NCBI RefSeq assembly: GCF_003443895.1
Contig: NZ_QQOA01000015.1
Span: 1-64,000 of the forward strand
Length of the DNA stretch: 64,000 nt
Direction: 5' to 3'
From: Paraburkholderia phosphatilytica
Lineage (GTDB): Bacteria; Pseudomonadota; Gammaproteobacteria; Burkholderiales; Burkholderiaceae
The notes beneath the pieces are model-generated. The model was not told the DNA's origin. It saw nothing but the letters and a program-made list of their open reading frames with translations, and searched no databases. Each line of letters begins with the position of its first letter. Positions within the stretch are counted from its first letter, which is position 1. This document shows, piece by piece, positions 9,731 through 18,601 of the stretch. The position numbers and the translations under genes were made by a program.

Positions 9731-10798
9731 TCAGGCGCCCTCTTCGAGCACCAGCAGGTTCTCGTGCGAGAAGCCGAGCGCGATCGGCTCGCCGCGCTCC
9801 GGCAGCGTGCGGTTCGGGTCGTTGAAGATGTCGAGCGACACGATCGCCTCCTTCACGCGCGCGCGAATCCGCACCACCGCGCCGAGGAAGTCGATTTCTT
9901 CCACGGTCGCGGCGAGCGAGTTGCGCCCCGGCACCGGCGCCTCCAGCCGGATCGCCTCGGGACGCACCGCGAGCAGCCGCGCCTTGCCGGCATCGTCGGC
10001 GGGCAGCGTGTGGGTGGTCCGCAGCTCCTGGCCGTCCACCGCGATGCGGCCCGTCGCCGGGTCGACGATCTTGCCCGGCAGCAGGTTCAGCGTGCCGACG
10101 AACGACGCGACGAAGCGCGTGCGCGGGAAGTTGTAGATCTCCGACGGCGTGCCCACCTGCTCGACGCGCCCCTCGTTCATCACGACGATGCGGTCGGAGA
10201 TGGACAGCGCCTCCTCCTGGTCGTGCGTGACGAAGATCGACGTGATGCCGAGCTCGCGCTGCAGCATCCGGATGTCCTGCCGCAGCGAGATGCGGATTTT
10301 CGCGTCGAGCGCGGACAGCGGCTCGTCGAGCAGCAGCACCTCCGGCTTGCCGGCGATCGCGCGCGCCAGCGCGACGCGCTGCTGCTGGCCACCGGAAAGC
10401 TGCCACGGGAAGCGCTCGCCGAAGAGCGGCAGCTTGATCAGCTGCAGCATCTCGTCGACGCGCTTCTTGATCTCGTTCGGCGACCGCCCCGCCACTTTCA
10501 GGCTGAAGCCGATGTTGTCCGCGACCGTCATGTTCGGAAACAGCGCGTACGACTGGAACACCATACCGACCTTGCGCTGCCGCGTGCGCAGACGCGTGAC
10601 GTCCTTGCCCGCGATGCGGATCGCGCCGCGCGTCGGATTCTCGAAGCCGGCGATCATTCGCAGCACGGTGGTTTTGCCACAGCCCGACGGCCCGAGAAAC
10701 GTGATGAACTCGCCGCGCTCGATCTGCATGTCGAAGTGATGCAACGCGGTATGCGTGCCGAACGACTTGTGCAGACTTTCGATCTCAAGGAATGCCAT
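9731..10798 (-). CDS. ABC importer ATP-binding protein, PotA/PhnT-like
   Basis: 355 residues. Walker A GPSGCGKTT, Q-loop FQSYALFP, signature LSGGQQQRVALARA, Walker B VLLLDEPLSALD and H-loop VTHDQEEAL are all intact. The C-terminal TOBE region (RPEAIRLEAPVPGRN) is typical of the spermidine/putrescine and phosphonate-type importers (PotA family). It is the last gene of a four-gene operon (binding protein, two permeases, ATPase) and follows the second permease by 18 bp. The substrate cannot be read from the sequence; polyamine, 2-aminoethylphosphonate or iron-type ligands are all possible for this family. Confidence 0.9.
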   Translation of the reverse strand: MAFLEIESLHKSFGTHTALHHFDMQIERGEFITFLGPSGCGKTTVLRMIAGFENPTRGAIRIAGKDVTRLRTRQRKVGMVFQSYALFPNMTVADNIGFSLKVAGRSPNEIKKRVDEMLQLIKLPLFGERFPWQLSGGQQQRVALARAIAGKPEVLLLDEPLSALDAKIRISLRQDIRMLQRELGITSIFVTHDQEEALSISDRIVVMNEGRVEQVGTPSEIYNFPRTRFVASFVGTLNLLPGKIVDPATGRIAVDGQELRTTHTLPADDAGKARLLAVRPEAIRLEAPVPGRNSLAATVEEIDFLGAVVRIRARVKEAIVSLDIFNDPNRTLPERGEPIALGFSHENLLVLEEGA

Positions 10799-10816
10799 GA
10801 CTCGCGCCTCAGTTCA

Positions 10817-11608
10817 TCAGGGTTTGGGAGCGGCCACCGCGCGCACGGAGCCGAAGACCTGGATCAGGCCCATCGATGCCCATGTGACGATGAACGCGAT
10901 GATCGCGAGCGCGGACGGCTCGTATGCGCGGTTCGCGCCGATCAGTTGCAGATAGGGACCGAACGCCGGACGGTCGAGCAGGCTCGCCATCGTGAACTCG
11001 CCGATCACGACGGCAAACGTCAGGAATGCGCCCGACAGGATGCCCGAGCGGATGTTCGGGAAGATCACCTTGAACAGGATGGTCGGCCAGCCGGCGCCGA
11101 GCGCTTCCGCCGCTTCGGTGAGCGTGCGGACGTCAACCGCGCGCAGGCCGGCATCGACTGCGCGGTACATGTACGGCAGCGACAGCGTCACGTAACCGAA
11201 AGCGAGCAGCAGGTCGGTGGCGCGCTCGTTGCCGGTCATCGGCAGCCACGAGCTGCTGTTGTAGATGCGCAGGTAGCCGAACACGATCACGATCGCCGGA
11301 ATCACGAGCGGCAGCAGCGTGATGAACTCGACGATGGGCCGCAGCTTCGGCAACCGCAGCTGCACCCAGTAAGCGGTGGGCACGACGAGCAGCACGCCGA
11401 TCACGATCGTGATGAGCGCCATCAGCACCGAGTAGCCGAACGACGACTGGAAGTGCGGATCGCTCAGCACGACCTTGTACGCATCGAAGCTGTACGTGTC
11501 GCGCCGCATCTTCAGGCTGAATTCGAAAGTCGCGACGAGCGGAATCAGGAAGTACAGCGCGCCGACGATCATCGCGATCCACGCGCCGACACGGGATTGG
11601 CTGTTCAT
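10817..11608 (-). CDS. ABC transporter permease (PotC/PhnV-like)
   Basis: 263 residues with about six membrane helices; the first is AWIAMIVGALYFLIPLVATF. The cytoplasmic EAA loop TEAAEALGAGWPTILFKVIFPNI is the contact point with the ATPase. The start at 11608 overlaps the stop of the preceding permease by four bases (ATGA), indicating translational coupling. With its partner it forms the membrane channel of the importer. Confidence 0.9.
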   Translation of the reverse strand: MNSQSRVGAWIAMIVGALYFLIPLVATFEFSLKMRRDTYSFDAYKVVLSDPHFQSSFGYSVLMALITIVIGVLLVVPTAYWVQLRLPKLRPIVEFITLLPLVIPAIVIVFGYLRIYNSSSWLPMTGNERATDLLLAFGYVTLSLPYMYRAVDAGLRAVDVRTLTEAAEALGAGWPTILFKVIFPNIRSGILSGAFLTFAVVIGEFTMASLLDRPAFGPYLQLIGANRAYEPSALAIIAFIVTWASMGLIQVFGSVRAVAAPKP

Positions 11609-12537
11609 CGACGCCCCCTTTCGGCGCGCGAACGCAGCCAGATATAGCCGCCGTTCGAGAAGCCGGTGATCACGATCATGCCGAGCGCGAGCGCATAGCC
11701 GAGGTTCTGGTTGTGCATCACGTCGCCGCGCACCTGCGCATACAGCAGGATCGTCACGATGTTGAGCGAGCTGCCTGTCAGCGCATACGCGGTGGCGACC
11801 GCGCCGAACGCGTTCGCGAACAGCAGCAGCGCCGCGCCGAGCACGCTCGGCCACAGCACAGGCAGCGCGATCAGCCGCCAGTAGTGCCACGCGGTGCCGC
11901 CGAGACAGTCGCACGCCTCGCGCCATTCGCGTTTCAGGCCATCGAGCGCGGGCGTGACGATCAGCACCATCAGCGGTATTTCGAAGTACAGGTAAGTGAG
12001 CGTCAGCCCCCAGAAGCTCAGGATGCTGAAGCCCGTCGAATACAGATTCACGTGCGCGTAGTGACGCAGCAGCATCGTGACGAGACCGACGCGGCCGAGC
12101 GTGCAGATAAACGCGAACGCGAGCGGCACGCCCGCGAAGTTAGACGCGACCCCGGAGAAGGTCATCAGCGTCGGGCGGATCCAGCCGGGCAGCCGGCCAA
12201 GCACCGCGGCCCACGCGAGCAGCACGCCCAGCACCGCGCCGCCCGCCGCCGATGCCGCGCTCACCTTGATGCTGATCCAGTACGCGCTCAGCACTTCGGG
12301 GTCGAACAGCTGCCTGAAGTTATCGAGCGTGAACTGGCCCTGCGCGTTCTGGAACGCGCCCACCATCAGGTAGACGGTCGGCACGATCAGGAACAGCAGC
12401 GCGAAGATGAAGAACGGCGCGACGCCGATCAGCGTCAAGAGACGCGCGGGGTCGGACGGCCGGCCGGCAAGCGGACCCGGCGCGGGCGGCGAGACGAGAT
12501 CGGGACCGTCGGGGTCCACATTGGATGATGCGCTCAT
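11605..12537 (-). CDS. ABC transporter permease (PotB/PhnU-like)
   Basis: 310 residues. A Pro-rich cytoplasmic N-terminus of about 30 residues precedes the first helix (PFFIFALLFLIVPTVYLMVG), followed by five further hydrophobic segments. The EAA-type loop reads EACDCLGGTAWHYWRLIALP. It is the first permease gene of the importer operon, separated from the binding-protein gene by 131 bp containing a hairpin, and overlaps the next permease by four bases. Confidence 0.9.
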   Translation of the reverse strand: MSASSNVDPDGPDLVSPPAPGPLAGRPSDPARLLTLIGVAPFFIFALLFLIVPTVYLMVGAFQNAQGQFTLDNFRQLFDPEVLSAYWISIKVSAASAAGGAVLGVLLAWAAVLGRLPGWIRPTLMTFSGVASNFAGVPLAFAFICTLGRVGLVTMLLRHYAHVNLYSTGFSILSFWGLTLTYLYFEIPLMVLIVTPALDGLKREWREACDCLGGTAWHYWRLIALPVLWPSVLGAALLLFANAFGAVATAYALTGSSLNIVTILLYAQVRGDVMHNQNLGYALALGMIVITGFSNGGYIWLRSRAERGRR

Positions 12538-12607
12538 AGGTCATCCCGGAACGATGGGTGAGCGATGGAAAGCTCGCGGATGCTCGTACGCGCGAATGCG
12601 GGCGAAC

Positions 12608-12634
12608 GCGCGAGAACGGCAAACCGTCTCGCGC
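12608..12634. repeat. Intercistronic stem-loop between binding protein and permease genes
   Basis: GCGCGAG-A-ACGG CAAA CCGT-CTCGCGC forms an 11-bp stem with one bulged base and a four-base loop. Hairpins between binding-protein and permease genes are known to protect the upstream mRNA from 3' decay so that more binding protein is made. There is no T-tract, so it is not a full terminator. Confidence 0.6.
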
Positions 12635-12668
12635 GCAGCGCCCGCATCCTCGTCTTTCGTCGTAACGC

Positions 12669-13778
12669 TTACTTGACGTTCGCGCCGACGACGCTATCCC
12701 ACTGCTTCGTCACGGCCGTCTTCGTCGCGTCCTGCTGCTGCAGCGTCGGGAACACGGCGTTCTTGTACAGGCTCGCGGCCGGCAGCTTCGCGAGCAGCGC
12801 GGCCGGCACCTTCTTCTGCGCCGAAAGCTCGTTGTAGCGGACCGGGTGGCAGTAGCCTGCCAGCCAGCCGAGCTGGCCTTCGTCCGAATACAGGTATTCC
12901 ATCCACAGCTTCGCGGCGTTCGGGTGCGGCGCATACGCGCTGATCGCCTGCACGTAGACGCCCGCAACGACGCCCGTCTTCGGCACGACCACCTGCACCT
13001 TCGGATTGCCCTTCAGCGTGTCGCGGTCGGCGAGCGCGTTGTAGTCCCAGCGCACGACGATCGGCGTCGTGCCCTGCGCAACCGATGCGGCCTTGCCGAT
13101 CACCGGCACGAAGTTGCCGTTCTTGTTCAGCTCGGCGAAGTACTTGAGGCCCGCTGCGTCGGCCTTGCTGGCGTCACCCTTCGCCGACGACAGACCCGCC
13201 GCGTACACGGCCTGGATCGCCTGGTTCGCCGAACGCGGATCGCCCGCGAGTGCCACCGCGTTCTTGTAGTCGGACTTCTGCAGATCGCTCCAGTCGGTCG
13301 GCGCCTTGTCGATCATGTCGGCATTCACTTCGAACGCAAGGACGCCGTAATAATCGCCGGTCCAGTAGCCGTCGGCATCCTTCTGGTCGTTCGGAATCGA
13401 CTTCCACGTCGACACCTTGTACGGCTGCAGCAGGCCGTCCGCCTTCGCCGTCGGGCCGAACGACAGACCCACGTCGATCACGTCCGGCGCCTGCGGACCC
13501 TTGTTGCCCTTGTTCGCCTTGATGGCCTCGACCTCGTCGCCCGAGCCGGCGTCCGGATTCAGTTCGTTGACCTTGATGCCGTACTTGGCCTTGAAAGCCT
13601 CGATCATCGGACCATAGCCGCACCAGTCGTGGGGCAGCGCGATCACGGTCAGCTGGCCTTCCTGCTTCGCCGCCGCGACGAGCGCATCGGACGCCGCCGC
13701 GTGCGCGCTGCCTGCCATTGCCGCGGCGATCGCCGCGAAAGCCGTTACCGAAACCAGATGAGGCGCGGTGCGTTTCAT
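12669..13778 (-). CDS. ABC transporter periplasmic substrate-binding protein
   Basis: 369 residues with a cleavable signal peptide (VTAFAAIAAAMAGSAHAAA, cut about residue 28). The mature protein resembles family-1 (Fe3+/spermidine/2-AEP-type) binding proteins: VIALPHDWCGYGPMIEAFKAKYGI near the N-terminus and PDVIDVGLSFG after it. It binds the ligand in the periplasm and delivers it to the permease pair encoded downstream. The ligand cannot be deduced; the closely placed acidic and aromatic residues would suit a cationic or zwitterionic ligand, but this is weak. It is the first and probably best-expressed gene of the operon. Confidence 0.88.
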   Translation of the reverse strand: MKRTAPHLVSVTAFAAIAAAMAGSAHAAASDALVAAAKQEGQLTVIALPHDWCGYGPMIEAFKAKYGIKVNELNPDAGSGDEVEAIKANKGNKGPQAPDVIDVGLSFGPTAKADGLLQPYKVSTWKSIPNDQKDADGYWTGDYYGVLAFEVNADMIDKAPTDWSDLQKSDYKNAVALAGDPRSANQAIQAVYAAGLSSAKGDASKADAAGLKYFAELNKNGNFVPVIGKAASVAQGTTPIVVRWDYNALADRDTLKGNPKVQVVVPKTGVVAGVYVQAISAYAPHPNAAKLWMEYLYSDEGQLGWLAGYCHPVRYNELSAQKKVPAALLAKLPAASLYKNAVFPTLQQQDATKTAVTKQWDSVVGANVK

Positions 13779-14112
13779 CGTATCTCCATTCTCTGCCGAA
13801 GTTGCTACGTTGGGAAAACTGCTGTTTTACGTCTTTTTAATGCAGCCTCACTGTGCAACCGACGCCGGATGGCGCGACAGGGGGCGGATTCCGCGGCGGA
13901 TCATATCGGTCGAAGGGGACTAGATCATGACACTGTCAAAAAAACATGGCGTGATGGAAGGTTAGTCTTGGAAAGGCGCGGAGGCCACTGTCTCATGCGC
14001 CCGCCGCTTCTCTTTATGCGAAACACGCTTGCGATCCAGCAGACGAAAAAAAGCCCGCGCTCTTCAACGCGGGCCTTGTTTGCTTTGCGGTGCTTTGCAG
14101 CGCAGCGGGTCG
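13779..14112. other. Intergenic region between the ABC operon and lipA
   Basis: Contains the promoter region of the binding-protein gene, with an AT-richer stretch at about 13810-13840 just upstream of it, and the lipA terminator near its other end. I see no coding frame. Confidence 0.5.
14046..14076 (-). terminator. Rho-independent terminator of lipB-lipA
   Basis: GCCCGCG and CGCGGGC arms surround an eight-base loop; on the minus strand the stem is followed by a run of seven T. It lies 37 bp past the lipA stop, the expected place. Confidence 0.85.
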
Positions 14113-15111
14113 TTACACGACTCCGGCGCCGTGCGCCTGCAGATCGGCGTGGTAGCTCGAACGCACCATCGCGCCGACGGCCGCGTGCGTGAAGCCCATT
14201 TTGTACGCCTCTTCCTCGTACATCCTGAAGGTGTCCGGATGCACGTACGCGCGCACCGGCAGATGGTGCTCGGACGGCTGCAGATACTGACCGATCGTCA
14301 GCATGTCGACGTCGTGCGCGCGCAGGTCGCGCATCACCTGGAGGATTTCCTCTTCGGTTTCGCCGAGGCCGACCATCAGACCGGACTTCGTCGCGACATC
14401 CGGGTGCAGCGCCTTGAAGTCCTTCAGGAGCTTCAGCGAGTGCGCGTAGTCCGAGCCCGGGCGCGCTTCCTTGTACAGGCGCGGCACCGTTTCGAGGTTG
14501 TGGTTCATCACGTCGGGCGGCGCGGCGTTGAGGATGCCGAGCGCGCGGTCCAGACGGCCGCGGAAGTCCGGCGTGAGAATCTCGATGCGCGTGTCCGGCG
14601 ACTGCTCCCGCACCTGGCGGATACATTCCACGAAGTGGCCGGCGCCGCCGTCGCGCAAATCGTCGCGGTCGACGCTCGTGATCACCACATACTTGAGCTT
14701 CAGCGCCGCGATCGTGCGCGCGAGGTTCGCCGGCTCGTTCGCGTCGAGCGGGTCGGGACGGCCGTGGCCCACGTCGCAGAACGGGCAGCGCCGCGTGCAC
14801 TTGTCGCCCATGATCATGAACGTGGCCGTCCCCTTGCCGAAGCACTCGCCGATGTTCGGGCAGCTCGCTTCCTCGCACACCGTGTGCAGGTTGTGCTCGC
14901 GCAGGATTTCCTTGATCTCGTAGAAACGCGAGCTGCCGGTGGCGGCCTTCACGCGGATCCACTCCGGCTTCTTGAGCTTCTCGATCGGCACGACCTTGAT
15001 CGGGATGCGCGCCGTCTTGGCTTCGGCCTTCTGCTTCTTCGTGGCGTCGTAAGCGACAGGGGTAGCGTCCGGAGTCGTTGCACCGGCGAGGTTCGCGGTA
15101 GCGTCAGTCAT
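14113..15111 (-). CDS. lipA: Lipoyl synthase (radical SAM)
   Basis: 332 residues from the ATG at 15111. The auxiliary cluster cysteines lie in CEEASCPNIGEC and the radical-SAM cluster motif is CTRRCPFC; the C-terminal RSSYHA serine ligand motif is present. LipA inserts two sulfurs into protein-bound octanoyl groups to make the lipoyl cofactor of pyruvate and 2-oxoglutarate dehydrogenases and the glycine cleavage system. Its first eight bases overlap the end of lipB, so the two are translationally coupled. A longer in-frame extension to 15306 lies inside lipB and is not credible as coding. Confidence 0.97.
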   Translation of the reverse strand: MTDATANLAGATTPDATPVAYDATKKQKAEAKTARIPIKVVPIEKLKKPEWIRVKAATGSSRFYEIKEILREHNLHTVCEEASCPNIGECFGKGTATFMIMGDKCTRRCPFCDVGHGRPDPLDANEPANLARTIAALKLKYVVITSVDRDDLRDGGAGHFVECIRQVREQSPDTRIEILTPDFRGRLDRALGILNAAPPDVMNHNLETVPRLYKEARPGSDYAHSLKLLKDFKALHPDVATKSGLMVGLGETEEEILQVMRDLRAHDVDMLTIGQYLQPSEHHLPVRAYVHPDTFRMYEEEAYKMGFTHAAVGAMVRSSYHADLQAHGAGVV

Positions 15112-15952
15112 TCGTTCGATCCAAAGAGGCGGCCAGCGGACCAGCCTGCGGTTGGGCGACGGCTGCGGCTGCGCCGTCGAGGTTTGCGCCGGGGTGTGCG
15201 CGGAGGTTTGCTTCAAGGCACGACGCCAGGGTCGCGGCCACGTCGTCCCAGCCGGCGGCGACGCCAAGCGTTGCCATGTCGACCGTTTCGAGCCCCGCAT
15301 AGCCACACGGGTTGATCGCCAGAAACGGCGCGAGGTCCATCCGCACGTTCAGGCTCAGGCCGTGATAGCTGCAGCCGTTGCGGATTTTCAGCCCGAGCGC
15401 GGCGATCTTCGCGCCTGCATGACTACCGGCGAAGGGGCCCGGCGCGACATAGATGCCAGGCGCGCCCGCCTTGCGTTCGGAAGCGAGATTATACGCCGCG
15501 AGGGTGTCGATCACGGACTGCTCGATCCGTGTGACCAGTTCGCGCACCATCAGCTTGCGGCGACGCAGGTCGAGCAGCAGGTACGCGACGACCTGACCGG
15601 GCCCGTGATAGGTGATCTGCCCGCCGCGGTCCACTTTCACCAGCGGAATGCCGCTGTCGGCCAAGAGCAGGTGCGCCGGATTGCCGGCCAGCCCCAGCGT
15701 GAAGACGGGCGGATGCTCGACGAGCCAGATCTCGTCGGGCGTATCCGTCGTGCGGGCCGCGGTGAATTCGCGCATCGCGTCGAACATCGGCTCGTAGGGC
15801 GCGACGCCTAGCCAGCGGACCGTGAGTGGCAGATCGGGCGGCGGGTTGAGCGACGCGTTTTGCGACGCGCCTTGTGCCGAATCGAGTGCCGGGATCACCG
15901 GCACGGGTTCGGCAGCAGAAACATCGGGTGAGGAAACCGGCGAGGAACACAT
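15104..15952 (-). CDS. lipB: Octanoyl-ACP:protein N-octanoyltransferase
   Basis: 282 residues, longer than E. coli LipB because of about 40 extra N-terminal and 35 C-terminal residues rich in Ala, Pro and Ser. The catalytic residues are visible: Cys in NPCGYAGLETVD and Lys in AGAKIAALGLKI, along with the RGGQITYHGPGQ signature. The enzyme moves octanoate from ACP to lipoyl domains, providing the substrate for LipA, encoded next with an 8-bp overlap. In related genomes ybeD usually lies directly upstream; here two other genes intervene. A start a little further in is possible. Confidence 0.95.
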   Translation of the reverse strand: MCSSPVSSPDVSAAEPVPVIPALDSAQGASQNASLNPPPDLPLTVRWLGVAPYEPMFDAMREFTAARTTDTPDEIWLVEHPPVFTLGLAGNPAHLLLADSGIPLVKVDRGGQITYHGPGQVVAYLLLDLRRRKLMVRELVTRIEQSVIDTLAAYNLASERKAGAPGIYVAPGPFAGSHAGAKIAALGLKIRNGCSYHGLSLNVRMDLAPFLAINPCGYAGLETVDMATLGVAAGWDDVAATLASCLEANLRAHPGANLDGAAAAVAQPQAGPLAASLDRTND

Positions 15953-16003
15953 GATCCCGGCAGTTTACCGAAATCTGGGATAACCCGCCGGGGCCAGCCT
16001 CGA

Positions 16004-16330
16004 TCAAACCGTGCGCCAGCCCCCACGCAGCCGGCAAACCAGCCGCTCGCCGACCCGCGCGAGCCAGTGCAGCGCCCGCTCGTCGACCCGCTTCGGCACC
16101 GAGAACGCCACCCGCGCGCATGGTGCACCTTCGACGCTCAGCCACAGCCGCTCGCCGCGGCGCAGCCGCAGCGTGTGGCCCGGCGAGAGCCAGTAGTCCG
16201 AGGTGTCGTCACTACGGGTGACCCACACCGCACCGCCAGAGACCTTGAGCCGGGTGCTGCGCGTGACGCGCATCGGCACCGTTTCGCCACTACGGATTTC
16301 AAACGCAATACTCGAATAAATTTCTCGCAT
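16004..16330 (-). CDS. DUF2917 domain protein
   Basis: 108 residues from the ATG at 16330, starting MREIYSSIAFEIRSGETVPM. The central GGAVWVTRSDDTSDYWLSPG resembles the small beta-barrel DUF2917 family found mainly in betaproteobacteria; its function is unknown. It is divergent from the LysR-type regulator at 16429, a layout that often means the regulator controls its neighbour. Longer in-frame extension reaches 16429 but would overlap the regulator's leader. Confidence 0.75.
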   Translation of the reverse strand: MREIYSSIAFEIRSGETVPMRVTRSTRLKVSGGAVWVTRSDDTSDYWLSPGHTLRLRRGERLWLSVEGAPCARVAFSVPKRVDERALHWLARVGERLVCRLRGGWRTV

Positions 16331-16355
16331 GATGCTCTCCAGAAAGCTGCCTCGA

Positions 16356-16373
16356 CGCCTACAATCGTAGGCG
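16356..16373. promoter_or_regulatory. Inverted repeat in the DUF2917/LysR divergent promoter region
   Basis: CGCCTAC-AATC-GTAGGCG is a perfect palindrome with 7-bp arms lying between the two divergent genes. It is a plausible operator for the LysR-type regulator, and TACAAT inside it could also be a -10 box. No binding specificity can be claimed from sequence. Confidence 0.45.
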
Positions 16374-16428
16374 CAGCAGGGGAAAGCACAAAACGATGAA
16401 TTTTGACGGGTTTGTGAGAAAAATTGCA

Positions 16429-17406
16429 ATGGACCTCAAACAGCTCCCCGCTCTGAACGCCGTCCGCGCCTTCGAGGCCGCGGCGCGTCACGAGAGCTTT
16501 TCCCGCGCCGCGGACGAACTGTTCGTCACGCACGGCGCGGTCAGCCACCAGATCCGCGCGCTCGAAGCCGATCTCGGCGTCACGCTGTTCGCGCGTGACG
16601 GCAAGCGCGTGCGCCTCACCGAAACCGGCCGGCGCTATGCGGCGCAGGTCCGTTCAGCGCTGTCCGCGCTCGCCGACGCCACCCGCGAACTGCGCGCCGG
16701 CGACCGCGAGCGGCGGCTCGTCGTGTCGGTGCTGACGTCGTTCGCGGCGCGCTGGGTGACGCCGCGCATCGGCAGCTTCATCGAGACCTATCCGCAGTGG
16801 GACCTCGAGCTGCTGTCCACCAACGCGCTCGCCGATTTCGCCCGCGACGACGTCGACGCCGCGATCCGCTTCGGCTACGGCAAATACCCGGGCCTGCATG
16901 CCGAGCTGCTGCTGGACGAGATTTTCTTTCCCGTGTGTGCGCCGACCTTCAACGGCGGCAAGCTGCCGAAAACGCCAGCGGAGCTGGTGAAGCTGCCACT
17001 GATGCGCTCGGACGACGAGCTGTGGCGTCCATGGTTCGACGCCGCCGGTCTCGCCGACCTCGCGGAACCGAAGCGCGGCGTGCTGTATCAGGATTCGTCG
17101 AATCTGCTGCAGGCAGCCATCAATGGCCAGGGCATCGCGCTCACGCGCCGCTCGATCGCGCTGCAGGAAATCGTGACGGGGCGGCTCGTGCGTCTCACCG
17201 ATATCGATGGACCGAGCCCGTGGCAGTACTACTTTATCTGTCCGCCGCACATGATGCAGACGGAGCGGGTGCGGGCGTTTCGTGACTGGCTGTTCGCGGA
17301 AGTCGCGGTCTTCAGGACGCTGTTCGAGGAAGCGTGCACCGAGGGCGCGAAGCGCGGCGCCGAAGTGGCGACCGCCACGCTGCGCGCGCTTACAGCACCA
17401 CCTTGA
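16429..17406 (+). CDS. LysR-family transcriptional regulator (GcvA-like)
   Basis: 325 residues from the ATG at 16429. The N-terminal winged HTH reads LPALNAVRAFEAAARHESFSRAADELFVTHGAVSHQI in segments typical of the GcvA subgroup, followed by a LysR substrate-binding domain (residues about 90-300). An alternative ATG at 16396 adds 11 residues and has a fair ribosome-binding site (AGGGGAAA); the shorter start matches the usual family N-terminus. Its 3' end overlaps the convergent ybeD by 17 bp, and it interrupts what is usually a contiguous ybeD-lipB-lipA cluster. Targets are unknown, the divergent DUF2917 gene being the first candidate. Confidence 0.85.
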   Translation: MDLKQLPALNAVRAFEAAARHESFSRAADELFVTHGAVSHQIRALEADLGVTLFARDGKRVRLTETGRRYAAQVRSALSALADATRELRAGDRERRLVVSVLTSFAARWVTPRIGSFIETYPQWDLELLSTNALADFARDDVDAAIRFGYGKYPGLHAELLLDEIFFPVCAPTFNGGKLPKTPAELVKLPLMRSDDELWRPWFDAAGLADLAEPKRGVLYQDSSNLLQAAINGQGIALTRRSIALQEIVTGRLVRLTDIDGPSPWQYYFICPPHMMQTERVRAFRDWLFAEVAVFRTLFEEACTEGAKRGAEVATATLRALTAPP

Positions 17407-17659
17407 CCATCGGGTGGCCCGTCAACGCGCGATAGATGTCGTCGAGATGGTCGCGGCTCGTCGCGCGTACCGTGACCGTCAGGCCCGTGTAGTTGCCGCC
17501 GCTCGATGCACGCGTCTCGACGCGCGTCGCATCGAATTCCGCATCGAACTGACGGATCACGCCGACGATCGTTTCCGTCAGCTCGGGGTGCGACTTGCCC
17601 ATCACCTTGATCGGGAAATCGCAGGGAAATTCAAACAGGGATTCGTTCACCGGACTCAT
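17390..17659 (-). CDS. ybeD: YbeD/DUF493 family protein
   Basis: 89 residues from the ATG at 17659 (MSPVNESLFEFPCDFPIKVMG). Small ACT-like alpha/beta proteins of the DUF493 family are commonly encoded next to lipB; a regulatory role in lipoate or D-alanine metabolism has been proposed, not proven. Its start lies 29 bp inside the end of the aminotransferase gene, so the two are co-transcribed, and its 3' end overlaps the opposing LysR gene by 17 bp. Confidence 0.88.
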   Translation of the reverse strand: MSPVNESLFEFPCDFPIKVMGKSHPELTETIVGVIRQFDAEFDATRVETRASSGGNYTGLTVTVRATSRDHLDDIYRALTGHPMVKVVL

Positions 17660-18596
17660 CTTCCACTCCTTGCAGCGCATCGACTGCTTCCCGCGCTCTC
17701 GCGCGCTGATACGCGTCGTACAGCGCAGCATACACCGGCCCAGGCTGGCCCTTGCCCACCGGGCGTCCGTCGAGCTGCGTGACCGGCAGCACCTCGCGTC
17801 CGGCCGAACTGAGCAGGATCTCGTCGGCGGCGAAGAGCGTTGCCGCATCGATATCGCGCGACTCGAACGCAATGCCGCACACCTGTGCGAGTTCCGCGAG
17901 CAGGCCGTAGCGGATGCCTTCGAGAATCTTCTCGTCGCGCCGCGGCGCGAGCAGCACGCCATCCTTCACGACCCACACGTTCGACGACGACCCTTCGGTC
18001 AGCACGCCATCGCGCAGCAGGATCGTTTCCGCCGCCTGCTGCTCGCTCGCGAACTGCGCCATCAGCACGTTGCCCAGCAGCGACGTCGACTTGATGTCGC
18101 AGTTGAGCCAGCGGCGGTCCTCAGCGGTCACGCAACGCACGCCGCGTTCCCGCTCGGCGGCGCCGGGCAGCTTCAGCGGGTTGACCATCATGAACACGGT
18201 GGGCTGTACGCCCGTCGGGAACGCATGCGCGCGCTTCGCGACGCCGCGCGTGATCTGCAGATAGACCAGCGCGTTCTGGTCCGCCGGCAGCCCGGCGTCG
18301 CGAACGTTCGCGGCCACGAGACGCGCGATCAGCGCGCGCCAGCCGTCGGCATCGAACGGATTCGCGATACCGACTTTCGCGAGCGAACGCGCGAGCCGCG
18401 CCATGTGCTGCGCGAAACGGAACGGCACGTGCACGTGCGCCTGCGCGCCGCCGCTCGCATACGCATAGAGCGGCACGACTTCGTAGATGCCGTCGCCGAA
18501 GATGAAGCCGCGATCCAGCACCGGCACGCGGGCTTCGGAAAGCGGCGTCAGTTCGCCGTTCAGCCAGACGATCGGCTCGATCGCGGCCTCGCTCAT
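17631..18596 (-). CDS. dat: D-amino-acid aminotransferase (PLP fold type IV)
   Basis: 321 residues from the ATG at 18596. It belongs to the branched-chain/D-amino-acid aminotransferase fold: PVLDRGFIFGDGIYEVVP near the N-terminus, the PLP lysine in CDIKSTSLLGN, and the phosphate-cup segment LTEGSSSNVWVV. Such enzymes interconvert D-alanine and D-glutamate. The gene lies immediately downstream of a D-Ala-D-Ala carboxypeptidase gene (5 bp) and upstream of ybeD, an arrangement that suits peptidoglycan D-amino-acid recycling. The substrate preference between D-amino acids, branched-chain acids and aminodeoxychorismate is not certain from sequence. Confidence 0.87.
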   Translation of the reverse strand: MSEAAIEPIVWLNGELTPLSEARVPVLDRGFIFGDGIYEVVPLYAYASGGAQAHVHVPFRFAQHMARLARSLAKVGIANPFDADGWRALIARLVAANVRDAGLPADQNALVYLQITRGVAKRAHAFPTGVQPTVFMMVNPLKLPGAAERERGVRCVTAEDRRWLNCDIKSTSLLGNVLMAQFASEQQAAETILLRDGVLTEGSSSNVWVVKDGVLLAPRRDEKILEGIRYGLLAELAQVCGIAFESRDIDAATLFAADEILLSSAGREVLPVTQLDGRPVGKGQPGPVYAALYDAYQRARAREAVDALQGVEDESGERIPV

Positions 18597-18601
18597 CGGA
18601 C

